The notes: generated by a model from the sequence alone, not told the origin. A DNA stretch of 14,616 bases from JARRRL01 sp037380725 (GCA_037380725.1 JARRRL010000022.1:1-14616), one strand, 5' to 3'; counted from the first letter of the stretch, positions 1 through 7,801 are shown. Made by a program: numbers and translations.

Positions 1-2022
1 GTCAGACGATACGCTCGACGCCTGTTCTTTTCGTCGAAACGACGAGTGGACAGGGCGAGAAACGCTTGCATTTAAACGCACTTCCGTGATCAGCTCAGTG
101 GGAATTTCTCGCACAAATCGACTCAAAAAGCACCGCTTTTCATTACCATATAAACGCCGCATTTCTGCGTAGGTAATGAATAACTGCTTCATAGCTCGTG
201 TCATACCCACGTACGCCAAACGTCGCTCTTCTTCAAGACGGTTACTGTCTTCCATTGACATTTGATGCGGGAACAATCCTTCTTCCATGCCCGTCATAAA
301 CACCGTAGAAAATTCTAACCCTTTCGCCGAATGCAGCGTCATCATTTGAACGCAGTCGTCTTGTTCCCCGGCTTGCAATTCGCCTGACTCCAGCGCCGCG
401 TGATCCAAAAACGCCGCCAACACACTGCTCGGATGATCTTGTGTTTCTGCAGATTCAAATTCTCGCGCCGCACTGCGTAATTCTTTTAAATTTTCCAAGC
501 GCGCCTGTGCTTTCTCGCCTTTTTCTTTTTGATAATGCGCCACCAAACCGCTGCGTTGCATCACAAGCTCAGCCAATTCACTCAACACTAGATTTTCACG
601 TGCTTCATCAAAACCACGAATCAGTTGTACAAAACCATCCACGGCATTGAGCGCGCGCGCCGGCAACAGCTGTTCCGACACCGTATCCACGGCCGATTGC
701 CACAGTGAAATCGCGCGTTCACGCGACATATCTCGAAGATGCGTCAAAGTCCGCTCACCAATACCACGGGACGGCACCGAAATCACTCGCTCAAAAGCCG
801 CATCGTCATTGGGATTAAACACCAAACGCAAATAAGCCAATACATTCTTAATTTCCGCTCGATCAAAGAAACGCAATCCACCATAAATGCGGTAAGGAAT
901 ACCTTGACGTATAAACGCTTCTTCTAAAACACGTGATTGCGCATTCGACCGATACAACACCGCACAATCTCGATAACCTTGGCCTTCACGCACACAAGCC
1001 GAAACGCGCTCTGCAACAAAACGGGCTTCATCCACTTCGTTATAACCGGCAAATAACTGTATGGACTCACCCGCATTATCTTCCGTCCACAGTTTTTTGC
1101 CCAATCGCCCTGTATTGTGAGCAATGACCGCATTGGCCGCATTTAAAATTGTTTCTGTTGAACGGTAGTTTTGCTCCAAACGGATGATGTCCCCTGCCGG
1201 GTAATCACGCTGAAACTGCTGGATGTTTTCAATCTTCGCGCCACGCCAACCATAAATGGACTGATCATCATCCCCCACGAGGGTAAGGCCCGATTCGTGT
1301 CCCGCTAGACGTTTCAACCACGCATACTGGATATCATTGGTATCCTGAAACTCATCCACCAACACATGCTGAAAACGTTGCTGATAATGCGCCAACAACT
1401 CTTTGTTACGCCCCAATACTTCGTAAGTGCGCAAGATTAATTCTGCAAAATCCACAGAGCCCGCACGCTCGCACGCTTCTTCATACGCGGTGTACACTCG
1501 CGACCAGGTTCTCTCATGACGGTTACTCGGATTCACCTCTTGAGCAACCTGCGCGGCACGCTTCCCCGCATCCTTATGGTTATTGATGAACCACTGCGCC
1601 TGGCGCGGCGGCCAACGATCCTCTGCCAATTCCAAAGACCGTATAATTCGCTTAATCAAGCGCAATTGATCATCGGAATCCAGAATCTGGAAGGACTCCG
1701 GCAATTGAGCGTCTTGCCAATGCATACGCAAAAAACGGTGAGAAATACTGTGAAACGTGCCGACCCACATGCCCTGAACCGAACGCTGACAAACGGTTTC
1801 AATGCGACCACGCATTTCACGCGCCGCTTTGTTCGTAAACGTAACGGCTAGAATGTGATACGGATTCAAACGCTTTTCAGCCATCAGCCACGCAATGCGG
1901 TGCACCAAGACACGCGTTTTTCCACTACCAGCCCCAGCCAGTACTAATAAGTACTGCGATTCGGCCGAGACGGCTTGTTGCTGCGCGACGTTTAAATCGT
2001 CAAGAAGTTGCTGAGTATCCAT
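1..2022 (-). CDS. uvrD: DNA helicase II UvrD (partial, C-terminus beyond window edge)
   Basis: This is a superfamily 1A 3'-5' DNA helicase acting in nucleotide excision and mismatch repair. There are 674 codons with no stop before the window edge; E. coli UvrD has 720 residues, so roughly the last 45 are missing (in the family, the RNA-polymerase-binding tail). Visible motifs: Walker A AGAGSGKT near residues 29-36, motif Ia VTFTNKAA, motif II VDEFQD (about residue 222), motif III VGDDDQSIYGWRG, motif IV LEQNYRST, motif V TLHSAKGLEF, and motif VI EERRLAYVGMTRA. UvrD rather than Rep or PcrA is favoured by close residue-by-residue likeness to E. coli UvrD, including the HTFH-region and WPPRQA stretch. 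The start is the ATG at 2022; the nearby ATG at 2032 is out of frame. No clear Shine-Dalgarno precedes it. It follows zwf after a 249-bp gap, so it probably has its own promoter. Confidence 0.97.
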   Translation of the reverse strand, partial: MDTQQLLDDLNVAQQQAVSAESQYLLVLAGAGSGKTRVLVHRIAWLMAEKRLNPYHILAVTFTNKAAREMRGRIETVCQRSVQGMWVGTFHSISHRFLRMHWQDAQLPESFQILDSDDQLRLIKRIIRSLELAEDRWPPRQAQWFINNHKDAGKRAAQVAQEVNPSNRHERTWSRVYTAYEEACERAGSVDFAELILRTYEVLGRNKELLAHYQQRFQHVLVDEFQDTNDIQYAWLKRLAGHESGLTLVGDDDQSIYGWRGAKIENIQQFQRDYPAGDIIRLEQNYRSTETILNAANAVIAHNTGRLGKKLWTEDNAGESIQLFAGYNEVDEARFVAERVSACVREGQGYRDCAVLYRSNAQSRVLEEAFIRQGIPYRIYGGLRFFDRAEIKNVLAYLRLVFNPNDDAAFERVISVPSRGIGERTLTHLRDMSRERAISLWQSAVDTVSEQLLPARALNAVDGFVQLIRGFDEARENLVLSELAELVMQRSGLVAHYQKEKGEKAQARLENLKELRSAAREFESAETQDHPSSVLAAFLDHAALESGELQAGEQDDCVQMMTLHSAKGLEFSTVFMTGMEEGLFPHQMSMEDSNRLEEERRLAYVGMTRAMKQLFITYAEMRRLYGNEKRCFLSRFVREIPTELITEVRLNASVSRPVHSSFRRKEQASSVSSD

Positions 2023-2030
2023 AGTCTTGC

Positions 2031-2060
2031 ATTGTATCGAAAAAAGATACGCAATGGTAA
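2031..2060 (-). promoter_or_regulatory. Candidate sigma-70 promoter of uvrD
   Basis: Reading the minus strand, TTACCA (2055-2060) and TACAAT (2031-2036) are separated by 18 bases. The -10 matches the consensus at 5 of 6 positions and the -35 at 4 of 6. Transcription would begin about 7 bases past the -10, around 2024, only one or two bases before the uvrD ATG. No LexA box (CTG-N10-CAG) was found nearby, although E. coli uvrD has one. This is inferred from motif match only. Confidence 0.35.
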
Positions 2061-2141
2061 AAAAACTGTGTAATCATCTCTCAGCGTCAATCGCGAGATC
2101 ATCCAGAAATGTGGTATATGGAGGGCAAGTCTGTGAAATTT

Positions 2142-2246
2142 TCAGCAATATTCACACTCCTCATTTTTATACTGTCGTGCAAACCTCACTGCGAACAGAA
2201 ATAAAAAAAGAAAAAGAAAGAAAAGTAAGGTCAATACCTCCTTCAT
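2142..2246 (-). CDS. Possible 34-residue hydrophobic small protein (unverified)
   Basis: An ATG at 2246 opens 34 codons ending in TGA at 2142-2144, in the zwf-uvrD spacer. The peptide begins MKEVLTLL, continues with an unbroken Leu/Phe-rich run of about 14 residues, and ends in a polar tail (VRFARQYKNEECEYC) with two cysteines. That pattern resembles a single-pass membrane micropeptide. Against it: the hydrophobic run is encoded by a pyrimidine-rich tract (CTT/TTC/TTT repeats), which would give Leu/Phe in this frame even if non-coding. The ribosome site upstream (AAGATAA) is weak, and the good AAGGAGGT lies inside the ORF, too close to the in-frame TTG. I do not recognise a family. Confidence 0.2.
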   Translation of the reverse strand: MKEVLTLLFFLFLFLFLFAVRFARQYKNEECEYC

Positions 2247-2271
2247 TTATCTTAAAATTGCTTGTTGGGTA

Positions 2272-3744
2272 TCAGTGCATATCGTTTATATATCGACCAG
2301 GATTATGCCAAATAAACCCATCCTTAGCGAGCAATTGGTCAGCGGCTACCGGTCCCCAGGTTCCCGCTTCATACGGCTCAGGGTTCGGCATGTGCTCTAT
2401 CCACCCTTGCACAATGGGGTCAATCCAATTCCAAGCAGCAAGCACATCCGTTTCACGCATAAAGAGCGTCAAATCACCTTGAATGACATCCAAAATCAAA
2501 CGCTCGTACGCATCCCAGCGCCGCATTGGTGAGCTATTGATTAAATCTAGATTTAATGCAACAGGCTGCAAGGTCATGCCACGGCCAGGGGTTTTCGCAT
2601 TCAAATACAGTTTGATGCTTTCTTCGGGCTGCAAACTAATGACTAAACGATTAGCCAATAAATGGGATGCCGTATGCTTAAACAGCTTATGCGGCACATC
2701 TTTAAACTGAATCACAATTTCCGATGCACGAGATGGAAGTTCTTTACCCGTACGCATATACACCGGCATTCCTGCCCAACGCCAATTATCAATTTCTGCC
2801 TTCACGGCAACAAACGTCTCGGTTTGCGAACACGGATCCACACCCACTTCCTGCAAATAATTTTTCGAAGCCTTTCGATCAGGACTGGCTACATATTGCC
2901 CACGCACGGTCTTCGTCACCACATCACTCGGCTGTATCGCGCGCAGTGAACGCAATACTTTTAGCTTTTCATCTCGCACCGAAGCTGGATTCAACTGACC
3001 AGGAGGCTCCATCGCCATTACACAGAGCAGCTGCAACAAATGATTTTGCACCATATCCCTCAGCGCACCCGTATGATCATAATACGGACCCCGGTTTACG
3101 ACTCCAATGTCTTCGGCTACTGTAATTTGCATCGACTGAATGCGTTCCGCACACCACAACGGTTCCAATACGGCGTTACCAAAACGCAAAGCCATGATGT
3201 TTTGCACCGTTTCTTTACCCAAATAATGATCGATACGAAAAATTTGGGATTCATCAAAGGACTTGGATAATTCATTACTGATTTGTGTGGCCGTTTCCAA
3301 ATTATGCCCAATGGGTTTCTCAACCACAACTCGAGAATCAGTATTGATACAGCCGTGCTGTTTCAGCCCCGCCGTAATTGCACCATACAAAGAAGGCGAC
3401 ACGGAAAAATAAAAAATAGAACGCACCGTATCCGACAACATCGACCGCAGCGCAGCAAACGTTTCCACGTTTCCAATATCCATACGTACGCAATCAATTT
3501 TTTTAACAAACGCATCGAACTGGGATCGATCTTGCGTCCGTTTCAGACAGCTTTCAGCGATACGTTGCGCAAAGGTCTCAACGGTCAATTCTGCTCGAAC
3601 CACCGCGACAATACGCAGATCGTCGGCTAAAGAATGATTCAAAAACAATTGAAAAAGAGAAGGAAAGAGCTTTCGAATGCTCAAATCTCCCGTTGCACCA
3701 AACACGACAACATTCGCAGACTCATTTTTATTTGTGCTTGTCAT
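2272..3744 (-). CDS. zwf: Glucose-6-phosphate 1-dehydrogenase
   Basis: The enzyme oxidises glucose-6-phosphate to 6-phosphogluconolactone with reduction of NAD(P)+, the entry to the oxidative pentose phosphate and Entner-Doudoroff routes in the cytosol. At 490 residues from the chosen start it matches E. coli Zwf (491). The N-terminal Rossmann motif is GATGDLSIRK (16-25), followed by EKPIG (142-146). The signature RIDHYLGKE (170-178) carries the substrate-binding His173. QNH (His235) fits the family's catalytic histidine, and TETF plus RTGK (331-334) follow. The open frame reaches a TTG at 3759, but the ATG at 3744 has GAGAGAG six bases upstream and gives the family length, so it is preferred. 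The gene lies 86 bp after glmS (ATG to stop) and may be co-transcribed. No pgl or edd neighbour is present. Confidence 0.97.
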   Translation of the reverse strand: MTSTNKNESANVVVFGATGDLSIRKLFPSLFQLFLNHSLADDLRIVAVVRAELTVETFAQRIAESCLKRTQDRSQFDAFVKKIDCVRMDIGNVETFAALRSMLSDTVRSIFYFSVSPSLYGAITAGLKQHGCINTDSRVVVEKPIGHNLETATQISNELSKSFDESQIFRIDHYLGKETVQNIMALRFGNAVLEPLWCAERIQSMQITVAEDIGVVNRGPYYDHTGALRDMVQNHLLQLLCVMAMEPPGQLNPASVRDEKLKVLRSLRAIQPSDVVTKTVRGQYVASPDRKASKNYLQEVGVDPCSQTETFVAVKAEIDNWRWAGMPVYMRTGKELPSRASEIVIQFKDVPHKLFKHTASHLLANRLVISLQPEESIKLYLNAKTPGRGMTLQPVALNLDLINSSPMRRWDAYERLILDVIQGDLTLFMRETDVLAAWNWIDPIVQGWIEHMPNPEPYEAGTWGPVAADQLLAKDGFIWHNPGRYINDMH

Positions 3745-3750
3745 GAACTG

Positions 3751-3757
3751 CTCTCTC
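3751..3757 (-). promoter_or_regulatory. Ribosome binding site deciding the zwf start
   Basis: GAGAGAG on the minus strand lies six bases before the ATG at 3744. The upstream TTG at 3759 overlaps this element, so translation from the TTG would lack this site. Confidence 0.55.
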
Positions 3758-3830
3758 AAACGGTTACAGGATTAGGACGGTGCGCCAAAATAAAGTCCAT
3801 CAAAAATCAACACAGAAAACGAAATCCGCT

Positions 3831-5666
3831 CTATTCCACCGTAACTGATTTTGCCAAGTTACGCGGTTGGTCCACATCTGTACCTTTTATCAAGGCAACG
3901 AAATACGACAACAACTGCAATGGAACGGTGTACACAATCGGTGCCAACAGTTGATCAACTTCCGGCATTTCAATTACACGCCAGTGTTCATCAGATTGCA
4001 GATTTGCAGCACGATCCGCAAACACAAATAACAAACCACCTCGTGCCTGCACCTCATGTAAATTGCCTTTCAGTTTGTCCAGCAAGTCATCCTTTGGCGC
4101 GACAGCAATTACCGGCATTTCAGCATCCACCAAGGCCAAAGGACCGTGCTTCAGCTCACCGGCCGGATAAGCCTCGGCATGAATATACGAAATTTCTTTG
4201 AGTTTAAGTGCTCCTTCCATCGCAATCGGGGCATGTGCTCCTCGCCCCAAAAACAGAGCATGATGTCGATCACTGAACAATTCGGCTAATGCCTCAATCT
4301 TCGATTCCAGACTCAGTACGCTCTCCAACACAGAAGGTAAACGGCGAAGCGATTTAACGATTGAGGCTTCCTGCTCGACCGACAAGCCACGCTGCTTCGC
4401 GAGCATGACCATCAATAAACATAATACCGTTAACTGTGTGGTAAACGCCTTGGTTGAGGCCACACCAATTTCTCGCCCAGCACGCGTCATCAACGAAAAA
4501 TCCGATTCGCGAACCAGAGACGAGCCAGGTACATTGCAAATCGCCAAAGAACCCAAATAATTTCCATCCGCTTTGGCATCCCGCAAGGCAGCCAAGGTAT
4601 CCGCCGTCTCCCCCGACTGTGACACAGTGACCAATAACGTATTCGGCACAAGCGCCACCTTTCGATACCGAAACTCACTGGCAATTTCAACGTGACACGG
4701 TACGCCCGCAATGGCTTCAAACCAATATTTTGCTGTCAATCCAGCATGATAACTCGTACCACACGCCACAATTTGTACCGCTGCTACGGTTTCCAGCATG
4801 ACCTCGGCTTGCGGTCCCAGCACCGAAGTTGACACCGTATCATCAACAATACGCCCCTCAAGGGTGTTGCGAATAGCCAACGGTTGCTCGTGAATTTCTT
4901 TATGCATGTAATGCTTAAACGAACCTTTATCGATCGCATCTAGGCTTGCTTCCATCTCCACGATTTCACGCTGAACCAATTGGCCTTGTGCATTTTTGAT
5001 CACAAGCGCTTCGCGACTCACACTGGCCACATCTCCCTCTTCCAAAAAGATAAAACGCGAACACACGGTGGATATCGCCAACTGATCTGAAGCAATATAG
5101 TGCTCACCTATTCCCACACCCAGCACCAAGGGGCTTCCTTTCCGCGCCACAACCATCTGATCAGGAAAAGCTTCACTGATAACCGCTAAAGCGTACGCGC
5201 CTTTCAAACGCGAAACAACGGTTTCCACCGCAGCAAGCAGTGAATCGTGATTCATCAATGCGGCATGCACACTGTGAGCAATGACTTCCGTATCCGTATC
5301 AGAAGTGAACGCATAACCAGCTGCGATCAGTTCGGTACGCAAGGCTTGAAAGTTCTCAATAATGCCATTATGCACAACGGCAATGTCTTCACCTGACATG
5401 TGGGGGTGCGCATTGCATTCGGTCGGCTTTCCATGCGTCGCCCAACGGGTGTGCGCAATGCCCACACAACCGGACAAGGGTTGTTGGCGAACGGCTTCTT
5501 CCAGCTCGGCTACTTTACCCACTCGACGCAAGCGCATGATCTTAGACAAATTATCGGTAACCGCTAAACCCGCCGAATCGTAGCCTCGGTATTCCAAACG
5601 TCGTAAGCCTTCCAACAAAATCGGCGTCACCTGCCGCTCCGCAATCGCACCAACTATACCGCACAT
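3831..5666 (-). CDS. glmS: Glutamine--fructose-6-phosphate aminotransferase (isomerizing)
   Basis: GlmS makes glucosamine-6-phosphate from fructose-6-phosphate and glutamine, the committed step of UDP-GlcNAc synthesis. It has 611 residues (E. coli 609). The N-terminal class II glutaminase domain starts MCGIVGA, so Cys2 becomes the N-terminal nucleophile after Met removal. It also shows HTRWATHG (Arg74), HNGIIEN (99-105) and SDTDTEV (122-128). The C-terminal half has two SIS sugar-isomerase domains with CGTSYHAG, SQSGETADTL, and the catalytic HAEAYPAGELKHGP segment. The conserved tail is PRNLAKSVTVE, whose Lys is the family's Schiff-base lysine. A GGA-type ribosome site lies about nine bases before the ATG. 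It follows glmU after 32 bp, the usual glmU-glmS pair. I see no glmS ribozyme, which belongs to Firmicutes. Confidence 0.98.
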   Translation of the reverse strand: MCGIVGAIAERQVTPILLEGLRRLEYRGYDSAGLAVTDNLSKIMRLRRVGKVAELEEAVRQQPLSGCVGIAHTRWATHGKPTECNAHPHMSGEDIAVVHNGIIENFQALRTELIAAGYAFTSDTDTEVIAHSVHAALMNHDSLLAAVETVVSRLKGAYALAVISEAFPDQMVVARKGSPLVLGVGIGEHYIASDQLAISTVCSRFIFLEEGDVASVSREALVIKNAQGQLVQREIVEMEASLDAIDKGSFKHYMHKEIHEQPLAIRNTLEGRIVDDTVSTSVLGPQAEVMLETVAAVQIVACGTSYHAGLTAKYWFEAIAGVPCHVEIASEFRYRKVALVPNTLLVTVSQSGETADTLAALRDAKADGNYLGSLAICNVPGSSLVRESDFSLMTRAGREIGVASTKAFTTQLTVLCLLMVMLAKQRGLSVEQEASIVKSLRRLPSVLESVLSLESKIEALAELFSDRHHALFLGRGAHAPIAMEGALKLKEISYIHAEAYPAGELKHGPLALVDAEMPVIAVAPKDDLLDKLKGNLHEVQARGGLLFVFADRAANLQSDEHWRVIEMPEVDQLLAPIVYTVPLQLLSYFVALIKGTDVDQPRNLAKSVTVE

Positions 5667-5698
5667 AGTGTCATTTCCATGTTCAATTGATCAATGTA

Positions 5699-7069
5699 TT
5701 ACTGATTATCCGTTACGGGGCGTTCCCAGGTCGGATGGGTGTATTGCGGCGTCCGCGACAGTGTTAAGCGCCGCGCCGGTGCAGAATGAGTGATGGTCGA
5801 ACCTGCACCAATTGTAGCGCCTTCACCAACGGTTACGGGTGCAACCAATGCGGTGTTTGATCCCACAAAAGCATTGTCTTCGATACACGTTTCTGATTTT
5901 TTAACACCATCGTAATTGCACGTAATAACGCCAGCACCCACGTTGACGCCAGCACCAATGATGGCATCTCCAATGTATGACAAATGATTAATTTTACTGT
6001 TTTCGCCGACGCTCGCTTTTTTTAGCTCAACAAAATTGCCCACTTTGGCTTCAGAGGCCAGCTGTGTCCCTGGTCGTATTCGGGCATAAGGTCCTATACG
6101 ACAATTTTCTCCAATTCGAGCACCTTGAAGATGACTGAATGCCTCAATCGTAGCGCCAGCAGCAATCTCCACATCCATCAGAACACAATGAGGACCAATT
6201 GTTACGTTATCGCCCAGTATAACTCGCCCCTCCATTAACACGTTAGCATCCACACAAACATCCATTCCATGGATCAACTCGCCACGAATGGTCACGCTAT
6301 CGGGATGCATCAGGGTAAGCCCATTCCGCATCAAATCCTGTCTGTATCGATGTTGATAATACTGCTCCAACTCCGCCAGTTGCACACGATCATTCACACC
6401 AGATACTTCCATCGGATCATCAATGGAATAGGAACGCAACACACAACCAGCTTGAGCCGCCAAGGCCACAATTTCCGTCAACAGATACTCTTGTTGCGCA
6501 TTTTGGTTCGTTAACTGAGACAACAATTGTTTTAATAAAACACTTTTAACAACATAGATACCTGTATTAATTTCCCGAATTCGCTTTTGCTCATCGTTAG
6601 CATCTTTTTCTTCTACAATAGCGCAGACGTGTCCGTTATCATTTTTCAAGATACGTCCGTAGCCCGTCGGATTTTCAAGCTCAACCGTTAACACACCAAG
6701 GTCAACTTCTTGACATACCTCAAAAAAAGCCTGTAGCGTTGCCGAACGGATGAGCGGAACATCCCCGTATACGATTAAAACATATCCTTCATCGTGTAAC
6801 TCAGGTATAGCTTGTTGAGCGGCATGGCCTGTACCCAACTGTTCAGATTGCCACACCCATTTCAGATCGTTTCCCTTCAAGGCATTTTGAATCATTTCCG
6901 CACCATGGCCAATAACCACCACATTATCCCGCATGCCCAAGTGCGTCACCGTATCAACAACATGTTGCAACATGGCACGCCCTGCCAGTGGGTGCAATAC
7001 TTTTGGACGTCGTGATTTCATACGGGTCCCTTTGCCCGCAGCCAAGATGAGTGCTTGCCAATTCATCAT
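5699..7069 (-). CDS. glmU: Bifunctional GlmU: GlcN-1-P acetyltransferase / GlcNAc-1-P uridyltransferase
   Basis: GlmU acetylates glucosamine-1-phosphate and then transfers UMP to give UDP-GlcNAc, the precursor of peptidoglycan and LPS. It has 456 residues, the same as E. coli. The N-terminal pyrophosphorylase domain shows LILAAGKGTRMKS (7-19), QLGTGHA (77-83), YGDVPL (101-106, metal-binding Asp103), EEKDA and GVNDR (Asn226). From about residue 250 come the hexapeptide repeats of a left-handed beta helix. NHLSYIGD holds the expected catalytic His362 and is followed by GAGVITCNYDG. The tail (LSRTPQ...WERPV) matches the family. Two adjacent ATG codons (7069 and 7066) leave the first residue uncertain. 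The 303-bp spacer ahead of it separates it from atpC, and glmS follows 32 bp later. Confidence 0.98.
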   Translation of the reverse strand: MMNWQALILAAGKGTRMKSRRPKVLHPLAGRAMLQHVVDTVTHLGMRDNVVVIGHGAEMIQNALKGNDLKWVWQSEQLGTGHAAQQAIPELHDEGYVLIVYGDVPLIRSATLQAFFEVCQEVDLGVLTVELENPTGYGRILKNDNGHVCAIVEEKDANDEQKRIREINTGIYVVKSVLLKQLLSQLTNQNAQQEYLLTEIVALAAQAGCVLRSYSIDDPMEVSGVNDRVQLAELEQYYQHRYRQDLMRNGLTLMHPDSVTIRGELIHGMDVCVDANVLMEGRVILGDNVTIGPHCVLMDVEIAAGATIEAFSHLQGARIGENCRIGPYARIRPGTQLASEAKVGNFVELKKASVGENSKINHLSYIGDAIIGAGVNVGAGVITCNYDGVKKSETCIEDNAFVGSNTALVAPVTVGEGATIGAGSTITHSAPARRLTLSRTPQYTHPTWERPVTDNQ

Positions 7070-7121
7070 GCTTTATACTCTTTCCTTCATGCCTGAAACG
7101 TAATGGGATCAATTCTGTAAA

Positions 7122-7136
7122 TGCAGCAGTGCTGCA
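7122..7136. repeat. Perfect 15-base palindrome in the glmU leader
   Basis: TGCAGCA-G-TGCTGCA has 7-base arms around one central base, 53-67 bases before the glmU start. It could be a protein-binding site, or a hairpin in the mRNA with GCAGC/GCTGC paired across a three-base loop. Confidence 0.6.
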
Positions 7137-7172
7137 CGCGCCGCTCGCCATTTGCACGCTCGACCCGCTCGC
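7133..7172. repeat. Imperfect direct repeat in the glmU leader
   Basis: Two copies share TGCACGC at one end and CCGCTCGC at the other: 7133-7148 (16 bases) and 7153-7172 (20 bases). The second copy carries a 4-base longer centre. The two are separated by four bases, which suggests a local tandem duplication. Confidence 0.6.
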
Positions 7173-7187
7173 TTTCGACCAGCGAGC
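7167..7187 (-). other. Stem-loop in the glmU leader
   Basis: GCTCGCT and AGCGAGC form a perfect 7-bp GC-rich stem with the loop GGTCGAA on the minus strand. No U-run follows, so it is not an intrinsic terminator. If transcribed, it would sit about 100 bases before glmU. Confidence 0.5.
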
Positions 7188-7271
7188 ACCAACGTTACCC
7201 CACACACGAGCGTCAAGCAACACGCTAAGCATTGCTCGACAAAATGACGCAACTACAAGACACAACTACAA

Positions 7272-7298
7272 ATTGTATACCTTAACAAATCGAATCAA
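7272..7298 (-). promoter_or_regulatory. Candidate promoter upstream of glmU
   Basis: On the minus strand, TTGATT (7293-7298) and TACAAT (7272-7277) are 15 bases apart, a short but tolerable spacing. The -10 matches 5 of 6 consensus bases and the -35 matches 4 of 6. Transcription from here would give a leader of about 195 bases containing the hairpins at 7120-7250. Motif evidence only. Confidence 0.3.
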
Positions 7299-7300
7299 CA

Positions 7301-7313
7301 TCCGACAGTCGGA
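7301..7313. promoter_or_regulatory. Inverted repeat next to the candidate glmU promoter (possible operator)
   Basis: TCCGACAGTCGGA is a perfect inverted repeat with 6-base arms and one central base. It begins two bases beyond the candidate -35 element. The half-site CCGACAG recurs at 7350-7356. It does not resemble a NagC site by eye, and no known regulator is assigned. Confidence 0.35.
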
Positions 7314-7372
7314 ATACAGGAGGGGAGGTGAAAAAAGAATAAAAGTGAACCGACAGGATTGCTGGGCGACTA

Positions 7373-7801
7373 TCAATTTAACATTTTGCTTTTACGAATT
7401 TTCTGCAGTGTTCTCAGCTGAGCGACTGCTTCCGCTAAATGAAGCGTTGCTGCAGCGTAGTCGATGTCTGAGCGCTGGTTTGTCAAAGCCTGTATCGCTT
7501 CCGCTTTGGCTTTTTCAGCCGCTGCTTCATCCATATCATCGGCTCGCAATGCGGTATCAGCCAAGATAGTCACAATCCGAGGTTGAACTTCCATCATTCC
7601 GCCTGAGACATAAAACACATCTTCACGATCGCCTTTGAGCATCAAACGCACAGGACCAGGCATTAACTGAGTTAACAACGGCGCATGATTCGGTGCAATA
7701 CCCAACTCACCCCATACACCGGGCGCGATGACCATCTGCACCGCACCAGAATAGATTTCTTTCTCCGCACTGACTACCTCGCATCGAATCGTCGAAGCCA
7801 T
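7373..7801 (-). CDS. atpC: F1Fo ATP synthase epsilon subunit
   Basis: Epsilon is part of the central stalk of F1. It links gamma to the c-ring and its C-terminal helices can inhibit ATP hydrolysis. It has 142 residues (E. coli 139). The N-terminal beta-sandwich is recognised by CEVVSAEKEIYSG, GELGIAPNHAPLLT, the FYVSGGMMEVQP strand and VTILADTA. The C-terminal helical hairpin begins around DEAAAEKAKAEA and ends in a basic stretch (RTLQKIRKSKMLN). The ATG at 7801 is preceded by AAAGG at a workable distance. It is the last gene of the atp set, 77 bp after atpD and behind a hairpin in that spacer. Confidence 0.97.
   Translation of the reverse strand: MASTIRCEVVSAEKEIYSGAVQMVIAPGVWGELGIAPNHAPLLTQLMPGPVRLMLKGDREDVFYVSGGMMEVQPRIVTILADTALRADDMDEAAAEKAKAEAIQALTNQRSDIDYAAATLHLAEAVAQLRTLQKIRKSKMLN

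Larger units (their letters stand above)
7070..7372. other. Structured spacer between atpC and glmU (candidate glmUS leader)
   Basis: No convincing protein gene lies in this 303-bp gap. Read on the minus strand, it has a U-rich stretch after atpC without a clear terminator hairpin, then a short palindrome, a possible promoter, and a GC-richer portion (about 7120-7250) able to form several hairpins. Examples are AGCGT/ACGCT with an 8-base loop versus AGCAA/TTGCT, which overlap and exclude each other. It ends with AAGGAAAGAG before glmU. The structures are seen by eye; a regulatory role for glmU-glmS is inference. Confidence 0.45.

Noticed and set aside
2067..2085. CTG...CAG spaced motif near uvrD as a LexA box.
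   Set aside because: The spacing between CTG and CAG is 13, not 10, and the centre is not AT-alternating.
2053..2102. Possible intrinsic terminator of zwf on the minus strand: ATGATCTCGCG pairing imperfectly with CGCTGAGAGATGAT, then a run of seven T.
   Set aside because: The stem is broken by a mismatch and a 3-base bulge, and the T-run begins several bases after it. It also overlaps the proposed uvrD promoter. Too weak to list as a feature.
2027..2482. Plus-strand open frame of 151 codons in the zwf-uvrD spacer.
   Set aside because: It runs antisense into the conserved end of zwf, has no recognisable product and is a shadow frame.
3831..5666. A glmS ribozyme or similar element at the 5' side of glmS.
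   Set aside because: Only 32 bases separate glmU and glmS, far too short for the ribozyme, and no matching core is seen.
6954..7265. Minus-strand open frame of 103 codons covering the glmU leader.
   Set aside because: It starts with TTG, overlaps glmU in another frame, and the overlapping part simply follows glmU sequence. The leader is better explained by structured non-coding sequence.
7051..7569. Plus-strand open frame of 172 codons across the atpC-glmU spacer.
   Set aside because: It overlaps both glmU and atpC in antisense, and its translation shows no domain or compositional sign of a real protein.
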